DNA of 64,000 bases. Source: Paenibacillus sp. YYML68. GTDB taxonomy: Bacteria > Bacillota > Bacilli > Paenibacillales > NBRC-103111. How positions within the stretch are numbered: the first letter of the stretch is position 1; each line of letters begins with the position of its first letter. Below are positions 16,151 to 24,868 of the stretch, piece after piece. The notes beneath the pieces were generated by a model, which worked only from the letters and a program-made list of their open reading frames with translations, was not told the DNA's origin and made no database searches. The stretch spans positions 3,574,501-3,638,500 of the forward strand of contig NZ_BQYI01000001.1 in NCBI RefSeq assembly GCF_027923405.1. Direction: 5' to 3'. A program made the position numbers and the translations under genes.

Positions 16151-17787
16151 CATGACCTATGCACTTCGTGGTAAGGTCTGGTAGTTTATCGGATGATGCG
16201 CAACCCAAAGAACCATCCGATAATGCTCCGGCCAAAATAAATCAATAAGTCTTGCAAACTGCTGTACATGTGTGTCACAATCGATGTAGATTCGCTGTTG
16301 CCCTTTGTGGTGTGACATGCGGACCTGACAACGAGTGTGGAAGAGGCCACGAACCATTTCGCCGTGGGTGTAGCCTTCATCACTCGTTTTTTCTTTGTTT
16401 AATTCGTATAGAGCAACGGACAGCAACGTTTCGGCCGTAAACAATAATTCGAAGTGTGCATGGTGATGGGCTTCAGTTTCGGAATGACACTTCTCCAAGG
16501 CTAGCTCCTGCTTGGCCGTACGGAAAAACACCTCGATCCGCCAACGCTTCACGTAAGTACGCAAGGCTTCTTCAGGCGCATCGAAGCGGTTGCTGATGAG
16601 CAGGTAGGCACCCTTGTAAGTCGCGGGGGCTTCCTCCTCCGTCTCGAGCAACTCGGAATCATCTTCCTTTAAGCGCATGGCGGCTACAGCGGCAATTAGT
16701 ACATAGCGCTGCTTGTTGACTTGCTTGCCTCTGCGGTTCGTTACAGGATGAGGCTGTTTCATGTAGATGTCAGGAATCGCAAGTGAAACCAGTCCTGACG
16801 CACCCTCGGCAACCAACTGGCCGTACACTTCCCGAATGAGCATGATCGGGGTCACAGGAACGTACCGCTCCCTGCCCGTGCAAGGCTCGATGACCTTACG
16901 AAATAATGCCGTGTTGCGTTTAGCCTTCGTTACCCAGTCAAATTGATGCTTTTCGAGAAAGGCGAAAAAGCCTTTACACAAGTACCAGCGGTCCATCGCA
17001 ACCCAAAGACGGCAGGTCGCCGATTCGCGCAGCATCAAGAGCATTTGCTTAGCCAAATCGATCTTCGACAAGCCTTCGTTCTTCTGCTCAGACTTGTGCC
17101 ATACGCGGTAAAACAACGGATATTCAAGTCCGCTGTGAAGTACGGCCTGAACAACGACCACATTCATCGCCCACACATAAGTCTTCTTAGACGAATCATA
17201 CAACCAGCTCAAAAAAGGAAGCTGCTTGGCATAAGGATGAGCTAGATGCGTATCATCCAGATTGATCACATCCCCATCCTGCAGACGAGTGACTTCATCC
17301 TGCTGAAGCCGCGCTACTCGCTTTTTGCCAAAGGTAGTCCATGCGAAGGAGTTGGAGAGAAACCGACTCATCGTGTACTGAGCGAGCTTCCATGGCTGAA
17401 ACATCACTTTAAGAAGCGCATCCTGCTCGGCCAGTCTCGCCATCTGAACGACAGACGAGCAGTTACTGACAAGGCCGATCACATAGAGAAAGCAGATGAG
17501 CCAGGACGGAGTACCACTTCGTTTCATCATACCGGATTGTGTGAGCAGCAGGGAAAGGTCAAACCGCTCCCACAAGCTTTTTAGTATGGGTGCGCCTGCG
17601 CACTCTCCATGGTTTAATTGTTTGAATCTCGGTTTTTGTAACGCTGACATTGGAAAACCACCTGTTATCTAGAAGATATACCTCGTGAAAAGGTATCCTT
17701 CGCAATTATTAGGCCGTTTTTCAAAAGTCAAGTTTTTTTTGGGGATTGGGATGCTACCAGTTAATTACTTCAACTGCATAGGTCATG
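16151..17787 (-). mobile_element. complete IS4-family insertion sequence, 1637 bp
   Basis: The ends are 13-bp perfect inverted repeats, CATGACCTATGCA at 16151-16163 and its complement at 17775-17787. They are flanked by 7-bp direct repeats, which mark one transposition event. The element carries a single full-length transposase gene whose stop codon lies inside the left repeat. It sits between genes and breaks none. A 7-bp duplication is short for IS231-like elements and closer to other IS4 subgroups. Confidence 0.9.
16157..17650 (-). CDS. IS4-family transposase
   Basis: The 497-residue protein has the DDE triad: Asp132 or Asp133 in INLDDTHL, Asp220 in AMDRWYL and Glu373. Around Glu373 the IS4 signature Y-x2-R-x3-E-x6-K is complete (Tyr366, Arg369, Glu373, Lys380 in YVKRWRIEVFFRTAK). 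There is no frameshift or stop, so the element is probably active or recently arrived. An AGGTGG site is 7 bases before the ATG. Confidence 0.95.
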   Translation of the reverse strand: MSALQKPRFKQLNHGECAGAPILKSLWERFDLSLLLTQSGMMKRSGTPSWLICFLYVIGLVSNCSSVVQMARLAEQDALLKVMFQPWKLAQYTMSRFLSNSFAWTTFGKKRVARLQQDEVTRLQDGDVINLDDTHLAHPYAKQLPFLSWLYDSSKKTYVWAMNVVVVQAVLHSGLEYPLFYRVWHKSEQKNEGLSKIDLAKQMLLMLRESATCRLWVAMDRWYLCKGFFAFLEKHQFDWVTKAKRNTALFRKVIEPCTGRERYVPVTPIMLIREVYGQLVAEGASGLVSLAIPDIYMKQPHPVTNRRGKQVNKQRYVLIAAVAAMRLKEDDSELLETEEEAPATYKGAYLLISNRFDAPEEALRTYVKRWRIEVFFRTAKQELALEKCHSETEAHHHAHFELLFTAETLLSVALYELNKEKTSDEGYTHGEMVRGLFHTRCQVRMSHHKGQQRIYIDCDTHVQQFARLIDLFWPEHYRMVLWVAHHPINYQTLPRSA

Positions 17788-17794
17788 AATATAT
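17788..17794. repeat. 7-bp target site duplication, right copy
   Basis: AATATAT, identical to 16144-16150. Confidence 0.8.
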
Positions 17795-17840
17795 GCCCTT
17801 GGTCATTGTTCCTGTGCTTGCGCAAAGATACATCGTCCCT

Positions 17841-17881
17841 TCAAAAAAAGTCAAAAAAGGACAAGTCTCTTCGACCTGTCC
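17841..17881 (-). terminator. terminator after the 17908-19170 gene
   Basis: On the minus strand GGACAGGTC pairs with GACTTGTCC (one G-T pair) around a GAAGA loop, followed by six T and, three bases on, seven more T residues. Confidence 0.85.
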
Positions 17882-17907
17882 CTACAAACATTGCCTATGG
17901 CCACCCA

Positions 17908-19170
17908 CTACCCCGCCTCCAACGCCTGAACCATGCTCCTTACGAGCCTCTGCAGCTTCATATAATCCGGATACGCCTCGGCTACAAGCCGAGTCAGCTT
18001 GTCCCGGCTCATGCGCTGCTGGCGCTGCACAGATGCATTCGCTTCATATTCGTCAACATACTCATCCGACACAGGCGGAAGCTCCTCGCACAGCTGAACC
18101 AGCCTGCTGACTGGCCTGCTCCCCGCCAATATGTACTGCGCATCCAGCAGCTCAGAGGAGTCGAGCGCGGCGCGTGCGCCCTTCGCCTCGGGGCCGCTGA
18201 CGAGAGCATCCATCAGCCCAGCGAGCTCTTCGTATTCCGCCAATGACAGCACCGTGCTCGTCACGAGCCCACTGTCCCCCTCGCCCTCGCCGAACTGCTC
18301 CAGACGACGTAGCAGCTCCTGCAAGGCAAGCTGCGTCTCCTGAACGTCCAGCCCGATATGCGTATCCAGCTCCTGGAGCGAATCGCTCACCGTCTCCACT
18401 TGGATGCAAGGTCGGTACGTGATTCGTCTTCCAATGACTGCCTCCACTTTCAGCGGCAGCTCCAGTAGAGGAGGCTCCTGCTCGAACAGCTTCCGAAGAG
18501 ACTTCGACAGTGTCCCATTATAGACGACGCCATCCTGTGTAACGAGCTCAAACGTTCTTCGGTCCAGATTGAGCGCAGTTAAGCTCCCCTTCACCTTCTG
18601 TGCAGCCTCGGTTACGATAACCTCTGTCAGCCATTCGAATACGCCTTGCAGCTGCCGATCGCTCAACCGAATCGAGCCCTTCATCCCGCAAGGGGTCGCC
18701 CACTCCAGCTTAACCTGCACCGACACAGCCATAAGCTCCTTGATCCACAGCTCATACGCCAGCACCGCACCAGTGCTCGCTGCAGCAAGCTGCTGCTGTA
18801 CGGCCGCCACGTCCTCAGTAACGTCAAGCAGCCGGAACGTACGGCCCACAGCCTGCGTCACCGGCGTCGCCGCGAATAAATCTGCCGCTCCACTCGAGTG
18901 TAGCCGCATCACATCGTACTCTTGATGATGTGCCCGCGCCGCCTCGTAGAATGCTCGATCCACTGGAATCGTTGCAGGCGGCCTCGTGCGGCTTCCCTTC
19001 CAGCTATCGTCCAGCGAATAGATCAACCTTTGCAAGGCAGCGGAAATGCGGCCTAACCGATCATCATCTGACTCACCAATCCCACTCTCAGCCCTAACGA
19101 TCAAGTCGATCACGACCCGGCCGCATTGGACTGCTTCCGTCTCAATTGCCGTCCATGAAAGCCCGGACAT
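17908..19170 (-). CDS. hypothetical protein, 420 residues
   Basis: I do not recognise this protein. It has no signal peptide and no membrane segment, is rich in Leu, Glu and Gln, and looks mostly helical in its first 200 and last 130 residues, with a beta-rich middle (about 200-270). The ATG at 19170 is preceded by AGAGG at 7 bases; an ATG seven codons upstream lacks a ribosome site. It stands alone with its own terminator, 69 bases downstream of the GGDEF gene. Codon use matches the neighbours, so it is probably a real gene of the host. Confidence 0.7.
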   Translation of the reverse strand: MSGLSWTAIETEAVQCGRVVIDLIVRAESGIGESDDDRLGRISAALQRLIYSLDDSWKGSRTRPPATIPVDRAFYEAARAHHQEYDVMRLHSSGAADLFAATPVTQAVGRTFRLLDVTEDVAAVQQQLAAASTGAVLAYELWIKELMAVSVQVKLEWATPCGMKGSIRLSDRQLQGVFEWLTEVIVTEAAQKVKGSLTALNLDRRTFELVTQDGVVYNGTLSKSLRKLFEQEPPLLELPLKVEAVIGRRITYRPCIQVETVSDSLQELDTHIGLDVQETQLALQELLRRLEQFGEGEGDSGLVTSTVLSLAEYEELAGLMDALVSGPEAKGARAALDSSELLDAQYILAGSRPVSRLVQLCEELPPVSDEYVDEYEANASVQRQQRMSRDKLTRLVAEAYPDYMKLQRLVRSMVQALEAG

Positions 19171-19239
19171 GTCCACACCTCTCGCATCCAACGAAATATA
19201 TATGCTTATTATATAGGTGCGAATACATGTTCGCCAAGC

Positions 19240-20823
19240 TTATTTTTTGCCGGAAGCGCTCGTGCTCACACTGTTCCTTCCTTGCGCCTTCGCCTCATAT
19301 AGCAATTCGTCCGCTCGGCGTATCCATTCATCGACCGTTTCCGGCGAACGATAGCCAGTAACCCCAAGACTAGCTGTCATGTGCAGCCTCTGCTCTTGAT
19401 AGTGCAGGAATGTACCTGCAATGGCAGCTCGTATGCGCTCAGCTATGACCGCCGCCCGCTCCTCAGCGCAGTCGGAGAGCACAATCAAGAACTCTTCTCC
19501 GCCATACCTGCCTACTGCAGCTTCACTTTCGACAACCGCACCCTGCAGCAGTTGCGCTGCTTGCTGAAGGACGAAGTCGCCGCACTCATGCCCGTACGTA
19601 TCGTTAATCGACTTGAAGTAGTCAATGTCCAATAGGATGAGGCTGACAGGCTTTCTACTATTTATCGCCGCGGTCACTTGACTATGGAGCAGCGTCATCA
19701 TATGACGTCGATTGTACAGTGACGTTAGGAAATCAGACTTGGCCAAACGGTCGGCCTCGGCGTGCAGCTGCTTCAGCCCCACCATTGCCTCCTCAAGCTG
19801 AAGATTCTTCGATGAAATGTGCTCGTTCGCCTTCTCCAGCTTCCGCACAAGACGCGTATTCTCAATAACGGAGAACAGTTGGCGCAGCAGCATGAGGCCG
19901 AACACAATGAAGATGCCAACCGTGAACGCATCCAGCTGCGGCCTGGATAGCAGGAACGCTAGCAGTAATACAATAGTAAGGGCGTACGAGAACACCGAAT
20001 TCGATACACGCGCATGGCTCGGACTTCGGTGAAGAACAGCGGCCATGCTGCGCTCCTTCGTGATGTAGCCAGATAAGGCGATGAGAAACAAATTAATCGT
20101 CCATAGCACGTCCAGCACATGTCCTGACGTAAATGTTTCATTCAGAAACATATAATAATAGAAGTAATTTTCGATTTTGCCAGCAACAGCGCCGACCGTT
20201 AAGTACAGCAGCTGAATATGGATCGTGCCTTTTTGCCAGCGGGAGAGAATGAAGTAGATCAGTCCGAAGATAGCGAATGTCGCGGTTAACGAATAGACCA
20301 TCATACCGCTTACCTGCAGCAATTCCTGAAATGTCTCGAGTTGGAACACAGGATAGAGGAAATAAGTCCAATCCAAGTAAAGCACGACAGCCGCAGCAAA
20401 GAGCAGATCGAACAAATTCTCCATGAGATGCGGCACCGACATCTTGTACAAATAGACGAGCAATCCGGCGAATAGGAACAATGGGACGCCTAAAAAATAA
20501 ATCTCCTTCACCATGCCGTAGTCAATCCCGGTCTTCCAGATCAAGTAATCGTTCCATCGCCAGCACATATCGTAAATCGAGTACCAGACAAGAGAAATGG
20601 CAAAGCAGGTCCACGCCATACGATCCCGTCTGTTATGCATTCCCCGAAGCGAGGCGAGCACGATGACGGCAGCAGTAATCGAGCCGCCGGCAGCCAGCAC
20701 ATTAGAAGCCACTCTTCGCGTGTCCTCATCTCCAAGCAGGAGGACAAGCCCGAATATGAGCACGTAGCCGATTAGTCCTATATGAAGCTTTACGAAGGGG
20801 GAAAAGCCGCCCAATTTGCCCAT
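19240..20823 (-). CDS. membrane-bound diguanylate cyclase (GGDEF)
   Basis: The 527-residue protein has about ten membrane segments in its first 330 residues, then a coiled-coil linker and a GGDEF domain (about 365-525). The active-site loop reads RYGGEEFLIVL, the GGEEF form that is competent for cyclic di-GMP synthesis; LDIDYFKSINDTYGHECGD supplies the metal and guanine contacts. No allosteric RxxD motif precedes the GGEEF loop closely. The membrane part is not a named sensor family that I can identify. ATG at 20823 is 8 bases after AGGGAG. Confidence 0.92.
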   Translation of the reverse strand: MGKLGGFSPFVKLHIGLIGYVLIFGLVLLLGDEDTRRVASNVLAAGGSITAAVIVLASLRGMHNRRDRMAWTCFAISLVWYSIYDMCWRWNDYLIWKTGIDYGMVKEIYFLGVPLFLFAGLLVYLYKMSVPHLMENLFDLLFAAAVVLYLDWTYFLYPVFQLETFQELLQVSGMMVYSLTATFAIFGLIYFILSRWQKGTIHIQLLYLTVGAVAGKIENYFYYYMFLNETFTSGHVLDVLWTINLFLIALSGYITKERSMAAVLHRSPSHARVSNSVFSYALTIVLLLAFLLSRPQLDAFTVGIFIVFGLMLLRQLFSVIENTRLVRKLEKANEHISSKNLQLEEAMVGLKQLHAEADRLAKSDFLTSLYNRRHMMTLLHSQVTAAINSRKPVSLILLDIDYFKSINDTYGHECGDFVLQQAAQLLQGAVVESEAAVGRYGGEEFLIVLSDCAEERAAVIAERIRAAIAGTFLHYQEQRLHMTASLGVTGYRSPETVDEWIRRADELLYEAKAQGRNSVSTSASGKK

Positions 20824-20959
20824 ACTCATGACTCCCTGAGGTTAAGATCATACCATCGTAAATAAAACGTATAGCTGTGACAACTTGCATTCATTTATCA
20901 TAGCATCTAATTCGACATAAATCGAGAATCAGTATAAGTTACATATGTATATATTCATA

Positions 20960-21012
20960 GAAAAAATAAACAGAGCATTCAAGCGGCTTGCGAATGCCGC
21001 CTGAATGCTCTG
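20960..21012 (-). terminator. terminator of the LplABC-like operon
   Basis: An 17-bp stem with one mismatch (CAGAGCATTCA.GCGGC and its complement) is followed on the minus strand by TTTATTTTTT. Confidence 0.9.
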
Positions 21013-21031
21013 CTTTCGTTCATTCATTCTA

Positions 21032-22666
21032 TTACTTGCTTGCGTTCTTGAAGCGGTCGTAAGCCGATTGGTAGACGCCTACAAGCTCATCGAGCTTCAT
21101 CTTCTTGAGGCTGGCCATATAAGCATCCCACTCTTGATCCGCATTACCTTCGAGCAGCCACTTCGCGCTCGATTGACTGACGAAGCTGTTCAGGTCCGTC
21201 TCCAGCGTCTTAATCTTCTCGCTCTCCTGAGGAGAGAACAGAACGCCAGGGAACGTCTCCGACTTCATGTAAGGCAAATATTTCTCGTTAATCGCATCAA
21301 TCTTGATCTTATCCTTCTCAGCAAGCGCAAGACGCGAGCCATACGTCTTCTCTAGAATGGCATATGGCGCTTCAACAGGCGCTGTCTTGAACACGTACTC
21401 GTCGATCGTCATGCCAGCTGGAGGCTGCTTCGTCTTCAGCTGCCCGTTGTTATCCTCAAGGGTGACGTTGATCGGACCCCAGCCTGCTTCGATCGACGTA
21501 TCTGTAGCGTAGGACAGATCAATCCATTTCATCGTCAGCTCCGGGTTTTTGTTTACTGCCGTCATAGAGAAGGCGAACGGATTCACACCCTGATTATTGC
21601 TGAGTGTTTTTCTCCAGATCTGATGACCCTCTGGTCCCTTCAAGGCAGGCACGACGACATACTTCGGATCACGGTCGACTCCTACGACGGAGAATGCATT
21701 CCAAGCGAAGAAGCCGCCTAAGCGTGGCTCTGGGGCACTGCCCTTCGCGATGAGCATCTTGTTATCCTGCGTCAAGCTCTCGATATCGAACAAGCCTTCC
21801 TTGAAAAATTTGTGGAAGTAATTGATCGCGTTCTTATACTCCTTCTCTCTTGCAGAGTAAATGACCTTGTCGTTCTCGACGAACATATGACTGACTGAAT
21901 CGGCACGGCCGAATGCGCCAAACAGCGAGCCGATGCCGTTCACGTTGTAGAAACGGTAATCCCAAGCGAAGGAGAACGGAATCTCATCGGCCTTGCCATT
22001 GCCATTCGGGTCCTTCGTCTTGAACGCCTGGAGTACGTTATAGAATTCGTCCATCGTAGTAGGTACAGCGAGTCCGAGCTTATCGAGCCATTCCTTATTC
22101 AAGTACATCATATCCGGTGACAGCCATAGCTTCAGCTCCCGGATGTTCGGCAAGGAATAGATGTGACCGTCTGGGGCTGTAATGATGCTCCGGTACTTCG
22201 GATTGCTCTCGAGCAGCGCATGCAGGTTCGGCATCGTCTCCTTCGTGATGTACTTTTCAAGAGGAACGAGCATGCCTTGGCCGCCATAATTGAGCACATC
22301 AGAGCCCGGCATCGTTATGTTACCATAGAACGCATCCGGCAGGTCGTTGCTCGCGAAGATCAGGTTGCGCTGCTCATTACATTGAGCGAGCTCGATATTC
22401 GTCCAATCAATCTTCACATTCGTCTTCTGCTCATACTGCTTGAAGAACTCCATGTCTTGGAACGCACCGTTATTCGGATGCTTACAGGCGACCATCTTAA
22501 GCTTCACTTGATCCTTGAGAGGGAAGGAGATGTTCGCTGCTGCTTCTGAACCGGAGCCATCCTTGGATGAATCACCGCTTGGTGCGTTGTTGCCAGAGCA
22601 TGCCGTCAGCGCCGACATGAAGGTGGCGAAGAGCGTGGAATAGATCACGAGCTTTTGATGTTTCAT
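21032..22666 (-). CDS. lipoprotein sugar-binding protein of an ABC importer (LplA-like)
   Basis: This 544-residue extracellular solute-binding protein starts with a signal peptide and a lipobox LTAC, so it is anchored outside the membrane by the Cys near residue 23. The size and the motif NDLPDAFYGN place it with the long LplA/YtcQ-type binding proteins that capture oligosaccharides. It is the last gene after two permeases, the usual order being permease, permease, binding protein. There is no ATPase gene; a shared MsmX-type ATPase elsewhere would be needed. GGGAGG is 8 bases before the ATG at 22666. Confidence 0.92.
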   Translation of the reverse strand: MKHQKLVIYSTLFATFMSALTACSGNNAPSGDSSKDGSGSEAAANISFPLKDQVKLKMVACKHPNNGAFQDMEFFKQYEQKTNVKIDWTNIELAQCNEQRNLIFASNDLPDAFYGNITMPGSDVLNYGGQGMLVPLEKYITKETMPNLHALLESNPKYRSIITAPDGHIYSLPNIRELKLWLSPDMMYLNKEWLDKLGLAVPTTMDEFYNVLQAFKTKDPNGNGKADEIPFSFAWDYRFYNVNGIGSLFGAFGRADSVSHMFVENDKVIYSAREKEYKNAINYFHKFFKEGLFDIESLTQDNKMLIAKGSAPEPRLGGFFAWNAFSVVGVDRDPKYVVVPALKGPEGHQIWRKTLSNNQGVNPFAFSMTAVNKNPELTMKWIDLSYATDTSIEAGWGPINVTLEDNNGQLKTKQPPAGMTIDEYVFKTAPVEAPYAILEKTYGSRLALAEKDKIKIDAINEKYLPYMKSETFPGVLFSPQESEKIKTLETDLNSFVSQSSAKWLLEGNADQEWDAYMASLKKMKLDELVGVYQSAYDRFKNASK

Positions 22667-22775
22667 TGAGTTGACCTCCCAATATATTTTTGTAAGTAAC
22701 ACCATATACAGCTAACAGCATGTGCCAGTGAATTCCCTGCCCTCACCCCCTTCCAGCCTGCTTCGTGTGCAGATG

Positions 22776-23654
22776 TTATCCCTTAATACTGCCGATCATG
22801 ACACCCTTGACGAAGTAGCGCTGGAGGAACGGATACAGAATGAGCAGTGGAAGCGCAGCGACGATAATCATACCGTACTTGATCAGCTCGGCAGCACGCA
22901 GCTTATCGCCCATTGAAGACATATCCATCATCATGTCGCTCTGCACCTGATTCTCGATCAGTATGGAGCGCAGTACGAGCTGCAGCGGATATAGCTCCAC
23001 GTCTCTTAGGTACACCAGTGCGCTGAAGTACGAATTCCAGTGAGCTACACCGTAGAATAGAACCATAATCGCCATGAGAGCCTGCGAGAGCGGTAGCACG
23101 ACTTTCCAGAAGAAGGTCACATCCGAGCAGCCGTCCATCTTAGCTGCCTCCAGCAGCTCATCGGGGATCGTCGACTGGAAGAAGGTCCTTGCGATAATCA
23201 GGTTCCAAGCCCCCACCGCATTCGGTATAACCATCGCCCAGACGGAATCGAGCATGCCGAGACTTTTGACCGTCAAGTAGGTCGGGATCAAGCCCCCGCT
23301 GAAGAACATCGTGAACGTAATCATGATCATGAGCGCGCTTCGGCCTTGAAGGTCCTTCCGCGACAGTGCGTATGCAGCAGGAATCGTCAGCGCGAGGTTA
23401 ATAGCCGTTCCCGCCACCGCGTAGATCAGCGAGTTCTGATATCCCGTCCACAGACTGTCACTCTCTAATATTTTCTTATAGCCGTCGAAGTTCAGCTTCT
23501 CCGGCCACAGAGCGATGCTCTGCACCGATGTCGGATCTGTGACCGACGCAATCAAGACGAAGTACAGCGGATATATAATGATGACTAATCCGACAAGGAT
23601 GAGCGTCTTGTTGATGACATCGAACCACTTGTCACTCTTGCTCTGCTTGAACAT
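22776..23654 (-). CDS. ABC importer permease (YtcP-like)
   Basis: The 292-residue protein has six membrane segments and the EAA loop ELLEAAKMDGCSDVTFFWKVVLPLS that docks onto the ATPase. It belongs to the MalG/CUT1 side of the LplC/YtcP group. The ATG at 23654 follows an AGGAGGTG site by 6 bases. It lies 19 bases after the first permease gene and 109 bases before the binding-protein gene. Confidence 0.93.
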   Translation of the reverse strand: MFKQSKSDKWFDVINKTLILVGLVIIIYPLYFVLIASVTDPTSVQSIALWPEKLNFDGYKKILESDSLWTGYQNSLIYAVAGTAINLALTIPAAYALSRKDLQGRSALMIMITFTMFFSGGLIPTYLTVKSLGMLDSVWAMVIPNAVGAWNLIIARTFFQSTIPDELLEAAKMDGCSDVTFFWKVVLPLSQALMAIMVLFYGVAHWNSYFSALVYLRDVELYPLQLVLRSILIENQVQSDMMMDMSSMGDKLRAAELIKYGMIIVAALPLLILYPFLQRYFVKGVMIGSIKG

Positions 23655-23673
23655 TCCATTCACCTCCTGGTGC

Positions 23674-24657
23674 TTACCATAATGAAGTTTGCGTTGCTTT
23701 CCTTGCAAAATAGTTCACTGACAGCAGAATCACGAAGTTGATGATCGAGTTGAACAAGCCGACCGCAGTCGAGAAGCTGTATTGTGCGCCGAGCAAGCCC
23801 GTCTTGTACACGTAAGTGGCAATAATCTCGGAGGACGGCATATTGAGCGCGGTCTGCAGCAGGTACACCTTCTCGAAGCCGAGGCTCATAATGTTGCCGA
23901 CGCTCAGAATGAGCAGAATGACCGCTGTCGGCATAATACCCGGCAGATCAATGTGTACGATTCGCTGGAACTTGGTCGCACCATCGACGACCGCCGATTC
24001 GTGCAGCTCCGGACTGATGGTCGTTAGAGCTGCGAGGTAGATGATCGTGCCCCAGCCCGTATTTTGCCAGATCTCCGATAACACATAGACCCGTCTGAAC
24101 CAGTCCGCGCTGCCCATGAAGAAGATCGGTTCCCCGCCGAAGTAGACGATGATACGGTTGATGAATCCGCTTTCAGGGGATAGAAATAAAAACAGCATAC
24201 CTGCGATGACGACTGTCGATATAAAGTGCGGTGCGTAGATGACCGTCTGAACAAATTTCTTAAAGCTCTTATTCATCAATTGATTCAGCATGAGCGCCAG
24301 AATAATTGGAGCCGGGAAGCCGAGCACCAGCTGCATCAAGCTAAGCTTCAACGTGTTGAGAATAATTTTCTGAAACTCGAACGAGTTGAAGAATCGCTCG
24401 AAGTGTTCGAGGCCGACCCAGGGGCTTGCCATAATGCCCTTGAACGCGATGAAGTTTTTGAACGCAATCTGGATGCCATACATCGGCACGTAATGAAACA
24501 CGATGAAGTAGATGATTGTCGGCAAGATGAACAAGTACAGCTGATAGTTTTTCAACAATTTGAAGCGGTTGTCAGAGGATCTCTTTGTAAGCGTACTCAT
24601 CATTGAGTCTGATGCTGCTTGCATCTCTGTCTCTTTGGTCACAGTGGCACTCTCCAT
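23674..24657 (-). CDS. ABC importer permease (LplB-like)
   Basis: This 327-residue CUT1 permease has six membrane segments, a typical first-helix block (YLFILPTIIYFIVFHYVPMYG) and the EAA loop LHESAVVDGATKFQRIVHIDLPGI. It is the first gene of the importer operon. The ATG at 24657 has only AAGGA immediately before it; an ATG at codon 12 is possible. The long leader of about 160 bases carries a candidate operator shared with the GH117 gene at 61 kb. Confidence 0.92.
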   Translation of the reverse strand: MESATVTKETEMQAASDSMMSTLTKRSSDNRFKLLKNYQLYLFILPTIIYFIVFHYVPMYGIQIAFKNFIAFKGIMASPWVGLEHFERFFNSFEFQKIILNTLKLSLMQLVLGFPAPIILALMLNQLMNKSFKKFVQTVIYAPHFISTVVIAGMLFLFLSPESGFINRIIVYFGGEPIFFMGSADWFRRVYVLSEIWQNTGWGTIIYLAALTTISPELHESAVVDGATKFQRIVHIDLPGIMPTAVILLILSVGNIMSLGFEKVYLLQTALNMPSSEIIATYVYKTGLLGAQYSFSTAVGLFNSIINFVILLSVNYFARKATQTSLW

Positions 24658-24796
24658 TCCTTGTAAAATCTTGAGGCAAAACAGCTTAGCATTGCGAACG
24701 ATTACATTCCGTTATTTCATGGATGATTAAGAACCAAACACACGCATGTACTTTAACCAAACCACAACCATTTTATTCGCGTGTATTCACTTAATT

Positions 24797-24811
24797 TCGG
24801 AATGCGTTTCA
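24797..24811 (-). promoter_or_regulatory. candidate operator downstream of the importer promoter
   Basis: In the direction of transcription the site reads TGAAACGCATTCCGA and begins 9 bases after the TATAAT. A near copy, CGAAACTAATTCCGA, lies at almost the same place behind the GH117 promoter (61254-61268). Confidence 0.5.
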
Positions 24812-24820
24812 TTTTTCTTT

Positions 24821-24849
24821 ATTATACATACAGCAACTCCTATCGTCAA
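24821..24849 (-). promoter_or_regulatory. sigma-A promoter of the LplABC-like importer operon
   Basis: TTGACG at 24844-24849, a 17-base spacer and TATAAT at 24821-24826. It lies directly downstream of the sulfatase stop region, so sulfatase and importer are separate units at least in part. Confidence 0.8.
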
Positions 24850-24868
24850 TGAATAAATTGAAACCGCT

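Noticed and set aside
21032-24657. Importer operon as peptide or iron uptake
   Set aside because: The permease families and long LplA-type binding protein are those of carbohydrate (CUT1) systems.
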